Source: Allorhodopirellula solitaria
GTDB taxonomy: Bacteria > Planctomycetota > Planctomycetia > Pirellulales > Pirellulaceae
Direction of reading: 5' to 3'
NCBI RefSeq assembly: GCF_007859855.1
Contig: NZ_SJPK01000011.1
Span: 126,434-187,099, forward strand
Length of the DNA stretch: 60,666 bases
Each line of letters starts with the position of its first letter. Positions within the stretch are counted from its first letter, which is position 1. A program made the translations under genes and the position numbers. Positions 38,167-47,249 of the stretch are shown here, one piece after another. The notes under the pieces were generated by a model. It did no database searches and was not told the origin of the DNA. It worked only from the letters and a program-made list of their open reading frames with translations.

Positions 38167-39977
38167 TGGCTGCCTATCTGGCCATTCAGAACGGTCACGA
38201 CAAGGGAACGCAGTATCCCTTGGACCGCGACCGCCCGATGCACATTGGCCGAGCCAATGGTTGTGACATCATGCTGTCGGACCCCAACAGCAGCCGCTTT
38301 CACGCCGTCGTGTATTTCGAAGATTACGCTTGGCATCTGCGGGACACCAACAGTCGCAACGGCACTCTCGTCAATGGTCAACGTGTCGATGATGCGCGTT
38401 TGATTGACCAAACTCAAATCGTGATCGGCAAAACCGCCCTGATGCTGATCTCGACCGATGATGAGTCGACTGGAGCAGACGCTCTGTCGCAGACGGTTTA
38501 CGAAGATGTCGAAAGCTGGAAAGCTCGCGACTCGGAGATCGTCCGCGAAGCCGGGGACTTGGTCGAGCAACCACAACACTTGCTCGATCTCTACCAGCTC
38601 AGTCTCGCTCTGCTGCACGGTCAAAAACCCGACGACGTGATCGACACAACTCTCGAACTGTTGCGCGCCCGTACGGAGTCGGAGACCGTCGGATTGGCGA
38701 TCGATGGCGGTGACGGACGCTGGAAATTGCGGCGGCAATTTCCCAAGAAAAGCCCCCCGGTGAAACTCGACCGCGCCCAGCTCCGCCGCGTCACCAAGGG
38801 TGGCGAGGTGTACCTCAATGAGATCCCCGATTCCTCCGATAAGCGATCAGGCACGACCCAGCGTTTGATGGTTCCGATCACTGGGAACCAGAAAGTGGTC
38901 GGTGCACTGATCTTTCATCGCCGTACCGATCCCTATGGCGATGCCATGGTCGATCTCGCTCTCGGCGCCGCTGGGTTGCTCGCGATGGGATTGACCCAGT
39001 CCACGTTCACCGAGCATTTACGCGTCGAACATCAACGCATCGCCAACCGCAACGCCGACCAAGGTGAACTGATTGGTGAGAGTGCGCCGATGCGAAAACT
39101 TAAAGAACGGATCGAGCGGATCGGCCGGGCCAGTGGCTCGGTATTGATTCGCGGTGAAAGCGGCTCGGGCAAAGAGCTAGTCGCTCGCGCGGTGCACCGG
39201 GCGGGCAACCGCAACGATCGACCGATGCTGACGGTGAATTGCGCGGCCATCCCCCGCGAGTTACTCGAGAGTCAACTCTTCGGCCATAAACGAGGCTCGT
39301 TTACGGGCGCCGATAGCGATCACGTGGGACTGTTCGAGCAAGCCGATCAGGGCACGCTGTTCCTCGATGAGATTGGCGAGATGAGCTTGGAAGGGCAAGC
39401 CAAACTGCTGCGGATTTTAGAAGGGCACCCGTTTCTTCCCGTCGGCGCCAGTAAACAGGTGCGAGTGGACGTGCGGGTGATCGCTGCGACCAACCGCGAC
39501 TTGACCGAATTCGTACGCGATGGACGGTTTCGAGAAGATCTCTTCTATCGGCTCAGTGTCTTCGAACTGCCGGTGCCGCCACTGCGTGATCGCGATGAAG
39601 ACATCAATCTGCTGATCGATCACTTCCTCGTCCACTTCTTACTGCAGCATGGACGCCCTCAGCTGACTCTTTCAACAACCGCCCGCGAACGGTTGTTATC
39701 GTACGCTTGGCCTGGCAATGTCAGGCAACTACGCAACGTGATCGATAGCGCCGTCGTGATGGCCGATGAACCGGAGATTGTCGACGATGACTTGGGGCTG
39801 CGCGATGCAGGTCTGTCGAACATCGACACGCTCCGGATCGATGTCTGGGAAAAACGCTTGATTGAGAAAGCTCTCAGCCGCTCCAGCGGAGGAGTTCCTG
39901 AAGCCGCGAAACTGCTCGGCATTAGCCGCGCAACGGCCTACCGCAAGATCACCGAGTATGACATCGACCGGTCATGA
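38166..39977 (+). CDS. FHA-GAF-sigma54 activator
   Basis: The 603-residue regulator has an FHA domain (about 24-95; IGRANGCDIMLSDPNSSRFHAVV and TNSRNGTLVNG) that reads phosphothreonine. A GAF-like region follows (about 140-280). Then comes an AAA+ domain for activating sigma-54 polymerase, with Walker A GESGSGKE (330-337), GSFTGA (377-382, the sigma-54 contact loop, usually GAFTGA), DEIGEM (401-406) and RFREDLFYRL. A Fis-type HTH lies at the C-terminus (about 575-598, PEAAKLLGISRATAYRKI). It probably turns a kinase signal into sigma-54 transcription. The kinase at 34128-36548 is an obvious candidate partner. Confidence 0.95.
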   Translation: MAAYLAIQNGHDKGTQYPLDRDRPMHIGRANGCDIMLSDPNSSRFHAVVYFEDYAWHLRDTNSRNGTLVNGQRVDDARLIDQTQIVIGKTALMLISTDDESTGADALSQTVYEDVESWKARDSEIVREAGDLVEQPQHLLDLYQLSLALLHGQKPDDVIDTTLELLRARTESETVGLAIDGGDGRWKLRRQFPKKSPPVKLDRAQLRRVTKGGEVYLNEIPDSSDKRSGTTQRLMVPITGNQKVVGALIFHRRTDPYGDAMVDLALGAAGLLAMGLTQSTFTEHLRVEHQRIANRNADQGELIGESAPMRKLKERIERIGRASGSVLIRGESGSGKELVARAVHRAGNRNDRPMLTVNCAAIPRELLESQLFGHKRGSFTGADSDHVGLFEQADQGTLFLDEIGEMSLEGQAKLLRILEGHPFLPVGASKQVRVDVRVIAATNRDLTEFVRDGRFREDLFYRLSVFELPVPPLRDRDEDINLLIDHFLVHFLLQHGRPQLTLSTTARERLLSYAWPGNVRQLRNVIDSAVVMADEPEIVDDDLGLRDAGLSNIDTLRIDVWEKRLIEKALSRSSGGVPEAAKLLGISRATAYRKITEYDIDRS

Positions 39978-41218
39978 CCCAGCCCCGTGCGATTTTGTCC
40001 GCACCCGGGTCACGTGGCGATGTCAATCCGGTTGTCGCAATCGGACGCGAGCTGACAAAGCGAGGGTTCGAATGTTTCCTCAGTGTTGCTGAGCCTTACG
40101 CAGACATCGTCCGGGATGCGGGATTGACTGCGAATGTCGTGATCGACAGTCAGTCGTTTCATGCGGTCGCATCGCAGCGCGAATTTTGGAAACCGCTGGC
40201 CGGCGCCCGCCGCGTGCTCAGCGAGGTCGCTGAACAGTTCTTTCGGCCGCACCTCGAGTTTCTTGACAGCATGGTCCTCCCCGGGAATACCGTGCTCGTG
40301 GCCCACCCGCTCGACTTCGCATCGCGCGTCTATCGCGAAACGACTCCCGGTTGCCTACTTTCGAGCATCCAGCTCGCCCCCTCGATGATGCGGCATCCGG
40401 AACTTCCACCTCGACTGCTGCCCGACCATGGCTGGTCCCGGCCCGCCATGCCGGCGGGCTGGCCTCGACTGAATCGACTTTCCTACTGGCTCGGCGACCG
40501 ATTGATCATCGATCGCGCCATTGGCCCCGTGATCAACAATGCTCGCCATCATCGAGCAAAACTCCCGCCACGTTCGCGACTCATGCACGATTGGTGGCGA
40601 TCGCCCGACCAAGTGCTCGGTTTGTATCCGGGTTGGTTCGCCCCTGAGATCGCCGCTCGCTACGCTCGAGTACGTCAGGCGACCGCGCCGCTGCAGTGCA
40701 TCGGTTTTCCGCTCGACGATGGTACCGATCCGGTCCCGGCTAGCGAATTGCCTGCGGATCGGCCGCTGATCATGACGACCGGTTCGGCGCATCCGGGTGA
40801 TCACGAGTTCCCGGTCCGGGTCGCCGAGCTATGCCAGCCCGCGGGAGTGCCGGTCGTCTGGTGTTGTCCGTCCAACCCCGGTGGGGTCTCGCATCCCAAC
40901 CTGCGCTGCGTCGGCTACGTGCCTCTCGGTCAGTGGCTGCCGCACTGCCACGCCATCCTGCACCACGGCGGGATCGGCACGACCAGCCGCGCGATCGATG
41001 CTGGCGTCCCTCAGATGATCCGGCCGATGGCTTTCGACCAATTCGACAATGCCGCCCGAGTCGAGCGGTTTGGTTTGGGATCCCATCTGCGACGCGCTTC
41101 GGACCTCCCCAGTGCCCTCACCGAACTGCTCGCCCGAAAGCACTTTCAACCGCCACCGCACGAGCACCCCCAATCCGCCGCCAACCTAGCCGCACAACGA
41201 ATCGCCGCGCTGCTGTAA
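39974..41218 (+). CDS. UGT-type glycosyltransferase (GT1-like)
   Basis: The 414-residue protein matches UDP-glucuronosyl/glucosyltransferase-type enzymes (GT-B fold). The N-terminal acceptor half begins AILSAPGSRGDVNPVVAIGRELTKRGFECFLSVAEPYADIVRDAG. The C-terminal donor half has LRCVGYVPLGQWLPHCHAILHHGGIGTTSRAIDAGVPQMIRPMAFDQFDNAARVERFGLG, the signature of the sugar-nucleotide site. Acceptor and sugar are unknown; sterols, hopanoids, carotenoids or secondary products are typical for the family. The ATGA overlap with the preceding activator gene couples them. The last gene of the operon. Confidence 0.88.
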   Translation: MTQPRAILSAPGSRGDVNPVVAIGRELTKRGFECFLSVAEPYADIVRDAGLTANVVIDSQSFHAVASQREFWKPLAGARRVLSEVAEQFFRPHLEFLDSMVLPGNTVLVAHPLDFASRVYRETTPGCLLSSIQLAPSMMRHPELPPRLLPDHGWSRPAMPAGWPRLNRLSYWLGDRLIIDRAIGPVINNARHHRAKLPPRSRLMHDWWRSPDQVLGLYPGWFAPEIAARYARVRQATAPLQCIGFPLDDGTDPVPASELPADRPLIMTTGSAHPGDHEFPVRVAELCQPAGVPVVWCCPSNPGGVSHPNLRCVGYVPLGQWLPHCHAILHHGGIGTTSRAIDAGVPQMIRPMAFDQFDNAARVERFGLGSHLRRASDLPSALTELLARKHFQPPPHEHPQSAANLAAQRIAALL

Positions 41219-41264
41219 GGGGGTTGTCGATTCACTCGACAACCCGCCAACCAGGTGTTCCAAC

Positions 41265-42263
41265 TCAGCGTCCTACCGACAGTGCGGTTTCACCGGAGAT
41301 CCCGTGAGCCACATCTCCGCCTTGCTGGGCAGCCTGATGAGCGATCTCCTGCAGATGTGCGGCATAGTCCACATCGAGTTTCTCGGGGACAAATCCGTTG
41401 CCCACCGGACTTTCGCCATACAGGCACTCGAACCAAACGCAAGCACCTAAGTACTCACCGGCCAAGTTCGCGTGATGGCCGTCCATTCCTAGTTGTGGCT
41501 CGCCGTCGCGATTCTTCCAGCGATAGCCGACGTGTAGCGAGTGGGGTTGAGCTGGCAGATCGGTAGAAACAAACGATCCAGCATCGAAATTGGGAGACGC
41601 ACGATATCCAAAGTCAGGATCGTTATCGGCCAGCCAAAAGGCATCGCCGACGGGTATCCGCTGGGCCGACAGATCGGCGGTGATCGTGCGGTAGGCCTTG
41701 CTCAACCCCTCATACATCGCTCGCTGGGTGGCTGGTTCACCTGCGGCGGGATTGGATTTCCCAAAGCGTGGATCGTCACTACGGTATGCCCAGGTCTGGT
41801 GTACGAGCAGTGTGGCCTCTGGAGCGTCGCGGCGGATGATGTCAGCCAATTGCCGTGCGAATGGACGATACGTCTTGATGTTGTGGCTCTGGATGCTGAC
41901 CTGTTGAATGGTGACGAAGTCCCAAGGTTCGCTTTTCAAGGCTTGTTGCAAACTCTCCCCGCCCCTGTAGTGTGCCGACGGCGCCTCAGGATTTTTCTCG
42001 AACGCCATTGCTTTGCTCGCATGCAGTCTCAGCGGTGAGCCGCTGATCGACAGCATCTTGTGCGTCAGACGGTGACCTGCAGCCGCGACGAGTTCATCGA
42101 GATACCGCGTGGCATTGTGGGTAAAACTATTGCCAACGGTAAGAATACGCACATGCTTCTGCTGCGGATTCGACTGCGTCTGCGGCGTTTGCGCAGTCGC
42201 TGGTGAACCAAGGCCGTAGGCGATCGCGATCAGCAGACATTGCGAAATGAGTGTTCGAAACAT
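41265..42263 (-). CDS. DUF4886 secreted SGNH-like hydrolase
   Basis: The 332-residue protein has a signal peptide (MFRTLISQCLLIAIAYGLGSPATA). The DUF4886 block VRILTVGNSFTHNATRYLDELVAAAGH follows, with the GNSF serine motif of SGNH-like hydrolases. WDFVTIQQVS matches the second SGNH block. Near the end, GMDGHHANLAGEYLGACVWFECLYG supplies the Asp and His of the catalytic pair. It probably removes an acyl group from a sugar or polysaccharide outside the cytoplasm; the substrate is not known. It is convergent with the glycosyltransferase gene. Confidence 0.85.
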   Translation of the reverse strand: MFRTLISQCLLIAIAYGLGSPATAQTPQTQSNPQQKHVRILTVGNSFTHNATRYLDELVAAAGHRLTHKMLSISGSPLRLHASKAMAFEKNPEAPSAHYRGGESLQQALKSEPWDFVTIQQVSIQSHNIKTYRPFARQLADIIRRDAPEATLLVHQTWAYRSDDPRFGKSNPAAGEPATQRAMYEGLSKAYRTITADLSAQRIPVGDAFWLADNDPDFGYRASPNFDAGSFVSTDLPAQPHSLHVGYRWKNRDGEPQLGMDGHHANLAGEYLGACVWFECLYGESPVGNGFVPEKLDVDYAAHLQEIAHQAAQQGGDVAHGISGETALSVGR

Positions 42264-42657
42264 GGTGTGTGGAAAGTCCTGATTAATAGAATTGCTAAGC
42301 GACGCGGGTGGGATCTGATAAAGCGGCGTTTCGTTTCGTGTCCGATGCAGCCAACTCTACCAGATCCGCAGAAGTCAGTTGGCGTGGAACCACTCCACGC
42401 GCTGGCTCCTGTAGATTTCCCACCAATCGGATCCCCGTCAGCTCGCCGGCTATCAACAACGTGAGCCGAGACGCGCAAGCGGCTGGCTGGAAGACGCTCG
42501 CGGGTGTCTGACTGGGCTGTCAGGAATCCATGGTTTGCGATCGAAGAATACAAAACTTTCTTGTCCATGCTTCGCATCTGCGTCGGCCTCATGCTAGGCT
42601 GGAGTCGATGCGTTCCGCGTCCTCAAGTTCACTATGACCGATTGCCAAGGAACACTT
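42264..42657. other. Intergenic region, no gene recognised
   Basis: These 394 bases separate the divergent DUF4886 and asparaginase-like genes. No coding sequence, repeat or clear promoter box was found. Confidence 0.45.
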
Positions 42658-43632
42658 ATGATTTCCAGACGTCAATGGATCGGGATGACTGCAATGACTG
42701 CTTCGGGAAGGTTGCTCGCGATGGCAGACGAGAAACCAACGCCGAATCGCCCCGTGGTGATTTCCACTTGGCAACATGGCCTCGCCGCCAACGAAGCTGC
42801 CTGGAAAGTGCTTTCCCAAGGCGGCCGAGCTCTCGATGCGGTTGAAGCCGGGGTTCGTCAGAGTGAATCGGATCCGAAGGTGTCGAGCGTGGGCTTCGGT
42901 GGGCTTCCCGATGCGTCCGGTGAAGTCACTCTCGATGCGTGCATCATGGACGAGCAGGGCGACTGCGGATCGGTTGCCTACCTCAAAGATATCGAAAACC
43001 CGATCTCGGTCGCTCGCATGGTGATGGAAAAAACACCGCACGTGATGATGGTCGGCGAAGGTGCCAAGAGCTTTGCATTGGCCAATGGGATGCAGGAAAA
43101 GGATCTGCTCACTCCCAAAGCGAAACAAGAGTGGGGAAAATGGAAAGCCGAACATCCCGATGCGATCCAGCACCGAGAGATCAATATCGAGAACCACGAC
43201 ACGATCGGCATGGTTGCCATCGATGAGGCAGGAAATCTCTCGGGTGCCTGCACGACGAGCGGGCTGGCGTGGAAACTACCCGGCCGAGTCGGTGATTCGC
43301 CACTGATCGGCGCGGGGCTGTATGTGGATAACGAGATCGGCGCCGCCAGTGCGACGGGGGTCGGCGAAGCAGTCATCCGCGCCGTCGGCAGCTTCCTCGT
43401 CGTCGAACTGATGCGGCAGGGCAACTCGCCTCAAGAGGCCTGCCGCTTGGCGACCGAGCGTGTCATTGCGAAGAACCCGGAATGGAAAAGCGTCCAAGTG
43501 GGTTTTATCGCGATCGATAAACTCGGCCGAGTCGGTGGGTATTGTATCCAACCCGGCTTCGACTACGCCGTCTACGACCGCCAAAGCGGAAATCGAATGG
43601 TACCCGCACCAAGCCGCATCCCCGCCACCTAA
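42658..43632 (+). CDS. Glycosylasparaginase / isoaspartyl peptidase-type Ntn hydrolase
   Basis: ATG at 42658 gives 324 residues. The N-terminus SRRQWIGMTAMTASGRLLAMA resembles a twin-arginine signal, so the protein is likely exported. The family marker is the autocatalytic cleavage site NHDTIGMVAIDEAGNLSGACTTSG, where T182 becomes the N-terminal nucleophile. RPVVISTWQHGLAANEAAW and ALDAVEAGVRQSESDP are the conserved early blocks. GRVGDSPLIGAGLYVDNEIGAASATGVGEAVIR is the substrate loop. The enzyme cleaves N4-(GlcNAc)-asparagine or beta-aspartyl links. It probably scavenges glycoprotein-derived material. Confidence 0.92.
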   Translation: MISRRQWIGMTAMTASGRLLAMADEKPTPNRPVVISTWQHGLAANEAAWKVLSQGGRALDAVEAGVRQSESDPKVSSVGFGGLPDASGEVTLDACIMDEQGDCGSVAYLKDIENPISVARMVMEKTPHVMMVGEGAKSFALANGMQEKDLLTPKAKQEWGKWKAEHPDAIQHREINIENHDTIGMVAIDEAGNLSGACTTSGLAWKLPGRVGDSPLIGAGLYVDNEIGAASATGVGEAVIRAVGSFLVVELMRQGNSPQEACRLATERVIAKNPEWKSVQVGFIAIDKLGRVGGYCIQPGFDYAVYDRQSGNRMVPAPSRIPAT

Positions 43633-43643
43633 CCATCACAGCC

Positions 43644-43740
43644 CGTAGTGGACGAGGCGACGAGTCCATGCCAGCAACCGTAGTGGACGAGGCGACGAGT
43701 CCATGCCAGCAACCGTCGTGGACGAGGCGACGAGTCCATG
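43644..43740. repeat. Three tandem copies of a 35-bp repeat
   Basis: The 35-bp unit CGTAGTGGACGAGGCGACGA with continuation GTCCATGCCAGCAAC starts at 43644 and 43679. A third copy at 43714 has one change (CGTCGTGG) and diverges after GTCCATG. The same core occurs as a long hairpin at 52481-52537 and, reversed and truncated, at 51590-51610. Confidence 0.85.
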
Positions 43741-43829
43741 CGACGCTCGCAACCTGCTCCCCCGTTTTTGCCACACGCGAAGCGACTTTTCAAAACTAGA
43801 AAACCGCGGCATCGATAACCGTATCGCCC

Positions 43830-44540
43830 ATGCTCCTTGAAATTTGCATCGATTCTTTCCAGTCCGCAGCCGCCGCGAAGGCTGGCGGAGCAGATCGGCT
43901 GGAGGTCTGCAGCTCACTCGCCGCTGGAGGCACCACCCCGAGTTACGCTCTGGTGGAGCAATGCGTCGTCGACTTGAAGATGCCCGTCATGATGATGATC
44001 CGGCCGCACGACGGCGGGTTCGTCTACGACGAAGCTGACGTGGAAACGATGAAAAGAGACATCGAGATCGCTAAGTCGATCGGCGTCCAGGGAATTGTAC
44101 TGGGAGCATTGACGAGCGAGCGGATGATCGATCACGAGACGTGCGGGCGCTTGATCGACGCGGCCGCAGCGCTCGAGGTTACCTTCCATCGCGCGTTCGA
44201 TCTCGTCCCCAACCCGCTCGCCGCGGTCGAAGAACTCGAAACGCTGGGATTCCACCGAGTGCTGACGTCGGGACAGCAACGGACGGCATTGGCGGGTGCC
44301 GAATTGATCGCCGGGTTAACCGAGCGAGCAGCCTCGCTCTGCATTCTCGCTGGCGGCGGTGTCAATGCGGACAACGCACGTCAGCTCGTCGAACGAACTG
44401 GGGTGCAAGAGGTCCATGGCAGCGCCAGCGTGTTGGCCAACGACGGACAATCCCTCGGCAACGTTTCCTTCGGAACCCAGCGTCGCGTCACGAACGCAGC
44501 CCAAGTCCGAGCCATCCAAACCGCGATCGCTTCTCCATAA
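43830..44540 (+). CDS. cutC: CutC family protein
   Basis: The 236-residue TIM-barrel protein matches CutC, linked to copper homeostasis though its catalytic role is debated. Family blocks are LEICIDSFQSAAAAKAGGADRLEVCSSLAAGGTTPSY, VMMMIRPHDGGFVYDEADVETMKRDI, GIVLGALTSE, VTFHRAFDL, LETLGFHRVLTSGQ and LAGGGVNADNARQLV. It is complete and starts at ATG 43830. The stop codon is followed at once by the first unit of the 405-bp repeat array. Confidence 0.93.
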   Translation: MLLEICIDSFQSAAAAKAGGADRLEVCSSLAAGGTTPSYALVEQCVVDLKMPVMMMIRPHDGGFVYDEADVETMKRDIEIAKSIGVQGIVLGALTSERMIDHETCGRLIDAAAALEVTFHRAFDLVPNPLAAVEELETLGFHRVLTSGQQRTALAGAELIAGLTERAASLCILAGGGVNADNARQLVERTGVQEVHGSASVLANDGQSLGNVSFGTQRRVTNAAQVRAIQTAIASP

Positions 44541-45884
44541 CGTAGGGCCGGTTCCACCGGCCATATGCGCCGGTTCGTGGACCGACTTGGCGGGCAATGG
44601 CGACAACTAGCTTGGTGGTTTGTCGGCCGGTTCACGCCCAGGGGACAGCCGGTGGAACCGGCCCTACGGCTGCTCGAAACGGGTTGCCAAGCGAGCGAGG
44701 TGAATGACGAACATTCCGATCACTTCACTAGCCCAAAAAGCATGAAAGGCGTATGCAGACGTTGGCTGGTGGGAAGACGGTAAAAGCAACCCCGGCCAAA
44801 GCCGCTCCCGTTGGTCGCTATCCTAGCCAGAGGACCACCTCGGTATGCGATGATCGGCGCTCACCGCGAGCGTCCCTCGCGAACCAAACATCGTTCGGTC
44901 CATTCACCGCAGCGTTCGCGCGACGGTGGGTGAGATACTCGATCAACGTAGGGCCGGTTCCACCGGCCATATGCGCCGGTTTGTCGACCCGTTCGGCGGG
45001 CGATGGCAACAATTAGCTTGGTGGTTCGTCGGCCGGTTCACGCCCAGGGGACGGCCGGTAGAACCGGCCCTACGGCTACTCGAAACGGGGTGCCAAGCGA
45101 GCGAGGCGAATGAAAAACACTCCGAGCACTTCACCAACCAAAAACTTGAAAGGCGTATGCAGACGTTGGCTGGTGGGCGGAGACGGTACAAGCAACCTCG
45201 GCCAAAACCGCTCCCGTTGGTCGCTATCCAACTAGGCGGCCACCTCGGCATGCGATGATCGGCACTCACCGCGAGCATCTCTCGCGAACCAAACATCGTT
45301 CGGTCGGATCACTGCCGCGTTTGCACGACGGTGGGTGAGATACTCGATCGACGTAGGGCCGGTTCCACCGGCCATATGCGCCGGTTCGTGGACCCGTTCG
45401 GCGGGCGATGGCAACAATTAGCTTGGTGGTTCGTCGCCCCGTTCACGCCCAGGGGACGGCCGGTAGAACCGGCCCTACGGCTGCTCGAAACGGGTTGCCA
45501 AGCGAGCGAGGTGAATGACGAACATTCCGATCACTTCACTAGCCCAAAAAGCATGAAAGGCGTATGCAGACGTTGGCTGGTTGGAAGACGGTACAAACTG
45601 CCCTGGCCAAAGCCGCTCCCGTTGGTCGCTATCTAACTTGACGGCCACCTCGGCATGCGATGATCGGCACTCACCGCGAGCGTCCCTCGCGAACCAAACA
45701 TCGTTCGGTCCATTCACCGCAGCGTTTGCACGACGGTGGGTGAGATACTCGATCGACGTAGGGCCGGTTCCACCGGCCATATACGCCGGTTCGTGGACCC
45801 GTTCGGCGGGCGATGGCAACAATTAGCTTGGTGGTTCGTCGCCCCGTTCACGCCCAGGGAACGGCCGGTAGAACCGGCCCTACC
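44541..45884. repeat. Array of ~405-bp repeats (3 full units + partial)
   Basis: Units start at 44541, 44947, 45352 and 45757 (lengths 406, 405, 405 and a 128-bp part). Each begins with a 128-bp element whose ends are inverted repeats, CGTAGGGCCGGTTCCACCGG and the reverse form ending CCGGCCCTACG. A ~277-bp spacer follows, containing CGAACCAAACATCGTTCGGT and the small hairpin CGCGAG-CGTCC-CTCGCG. Copies differ by scattered substitutions. Frames in the array have no consistent coding character. The array starts directly at the cutC stop codon and ends about 190 bp before the ECF sigma gene. Confidence 0.9.
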
Positions 45885-46075
45885 GCTGGTATCACACCGG
45901 ACGTGCTTCAAAAAACAGCCGGTCTTTTTGACCGGGAGCGAACACCACCGGGAATGTCCTTAAGGCTCGTCTCTGGAGTCTCTTCGAAAATTTCAGAATC
46001 GCAGCATGAAATATCTGACGCGGTTGCACGTTGGCGGTGTCTACACTGTACCAATCCCGCTGAGTCTGAGACTGC

Positions 46076-46588
46076 ATGAATGCTTCCATTCCACCCATCG
46101 ATCCCGTCTGCACTGATGCGGACTTGGTCCGTCGCTGGGGGCCGGCATTGGTGCTGTTTGCTCGTGGGCGCTGTGATTGTGCCGAGGACGTTGTGCAGGA
46201 AGCATTTGTAAAATTATTCCGATTGCGGCATCGGCCCGATAACATCCGAGCTTGGCTGTTTCGCGTTGTACGCAACGAATCCGCGAACGCCTATCGCAGC
46301 CAGGTGCGACGCGAACGACATGAACAATCGGCTAGCCAGAATCGCGAACTGTGGTTTGAACCGACGCCAGGAGCCACGATCGATATCGAAACTGCCACCG
46401 CAGCGCTGCAGAATCAACCCGTCGAAGTCCGCGAGACAATCGTCGCCCGATTGTGGGGCGGGTTGTCCTTCGACGAAATCGCAGTGCTCACGGAGGTCTC
46501 TCCCAGTACCGCGTCCCGTCGATACCAGTCAGGACTACAAGCAATCCGCCAACAACTCCACATCCAAACTACCGAGGTGCTGCGATGA
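46076..46588 (+). CDS. ECF-type RNA polymerase sigma factor
   Basis: The 170-residue protein has the two ECF sigma regions. Region 2 (about 15-80) includes CAEDVVQEAFVKLFRLRHRPDNIRAWLFRVVRNESANAYRSQVRR, which binds core polymerase and the -10 element. Region 4 (about 115-160) includes VEVRETIVARLWGGLSFDEIAVLTEVSPSTASRRYQSGLQAIRQQL, a helix-turn-helix for the -35 element. Its stop overlaps the start of the next gene (ATGA), the usual arrangement for an ECF factor and its partner. The sequence from 45,885 to 48,700 looks AT-richer by eye than its surroundings. Target promoters are unknown; self-regulation is common. Confidence 0.93.
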   Translation: MNASIPPIDPVCTDADLVRRWGPALVLFARGRCDCAEDVVQEAFVKLFRLRHRPDNIRAWLFRVVRNESANAYRSQVRRERHEQSASQNRELWFEPTPGATIDIETATAALQNQPVEVRETIVARLWGGLSFDEIAVLTEVSPSTASRRYQSGLQAIRQQLHIQTTEVLR

Positions 46589-47196
46589 ACCAAGATTCCA
46601 AGGATGACATTCAGAGCGAAGCCGCATCCGAGATGATGGTTTCCGATGATCTCGCGGCATTTGAACAACGACTCTGTAAGCTAGTTCCGGCCAGTGCCCT
46701 CAATCACGATCGGTTGCTCTTTGCAGCTGGGGTCGCGCATGAAAGTCAGCGTCGAATGAACGACCGTATTCCTGCTCTCATGCGTTATGCCGGTATCGCC
46801 ATCGCGGCATCACTGCTAACCACGCTGACGCTGTCATTTTACGATCTGCATGCGAACGGCGATGCCCCCAGAGCACAGTTAATTATGACTCAAGACGATC
46901 AGCCGGTCCAGCACGCCATCGCTAGTTCTGGCGAGCAAACCAATGCAATGGACTCCATCGCATCCGGACCCGAACCAGCCGCGTTGCTTGAGGAGCATAA
47001 TTATCCATTGAAACCTCAACGTGTATCCACACGTTCCAGTCTGAGCACATTGCTTAACCAATACTCCGGTGAAGAATGGATCGATGATCAAAAACACTAT
47101 GGACCGGAGGACTTTAAAGATCGACACACGCCCACGTTCCCCACAATGAGTTTACCGACCACTCTGCAGTGGCAGCGTCAGTTGTTTCGCTCGTAA
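46585..47196 (+). CDS. Single-helix membrane partner of the ECF sigma factor
   Basis: ATG 46585 overlaps the sigma stop, giving 203 residues. The cytoplasmic N-terminus has DDLAAFEQRLCKLVPASALNHDRLLFAAGVAHESQ, a pattern seen in planctomycete proteins encoded just after ECF factors. One membrane helix follows (MRYAGIAIAASLLTTLTLSFY, about 67-88), then an outer tail with no recognised domain. It probably holds or tunes the sigma factor at the membrane, as anti-sigma factors do. It lacks the classical zinc anti-sigma HxxxCxxC motif, so the mechanism is inference. Confidence 0.78.
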   Translation: MNQDSKDDIQSEAASEMMVSDDLAAFEQRLCKLVPASALNHDRLLFAAGVAHESQRRMNDRIPALMRYAGIAIAASLLTTLTLSFYDLHANGDAPRAQLIMTQDDQPVQHAIASSGEQTNAMDSIASGPEPAALLEEHNYPLKPQRVSTRSSLSTLLNQYSGEEWIDDQKHYGPEDFKDRHTPTFPTMSLPTTLQWQRQLFRS

Positions 47197-47249
47197 TGGC
47201 GCCGCCACCTACTGTTACCAGACTTTTTTTCCCGCAAGAGGAGTTCACG

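Noticed and set aside
43644..43740. Possible CRISPR array
   Set aside because: The copies are head-to-tail with almost no unique spacer; the core also occurs elsewhere as a hairpin, and no cas gene is present.
44926..45636. Proteins of ~100 residues encoded in the 405-bp repeats
   Set aside because: Frames are similar only because the DNA is duplicated; both strands and several frames stay open equally, starts shift between units, and no ribosome-binding sites are seen.
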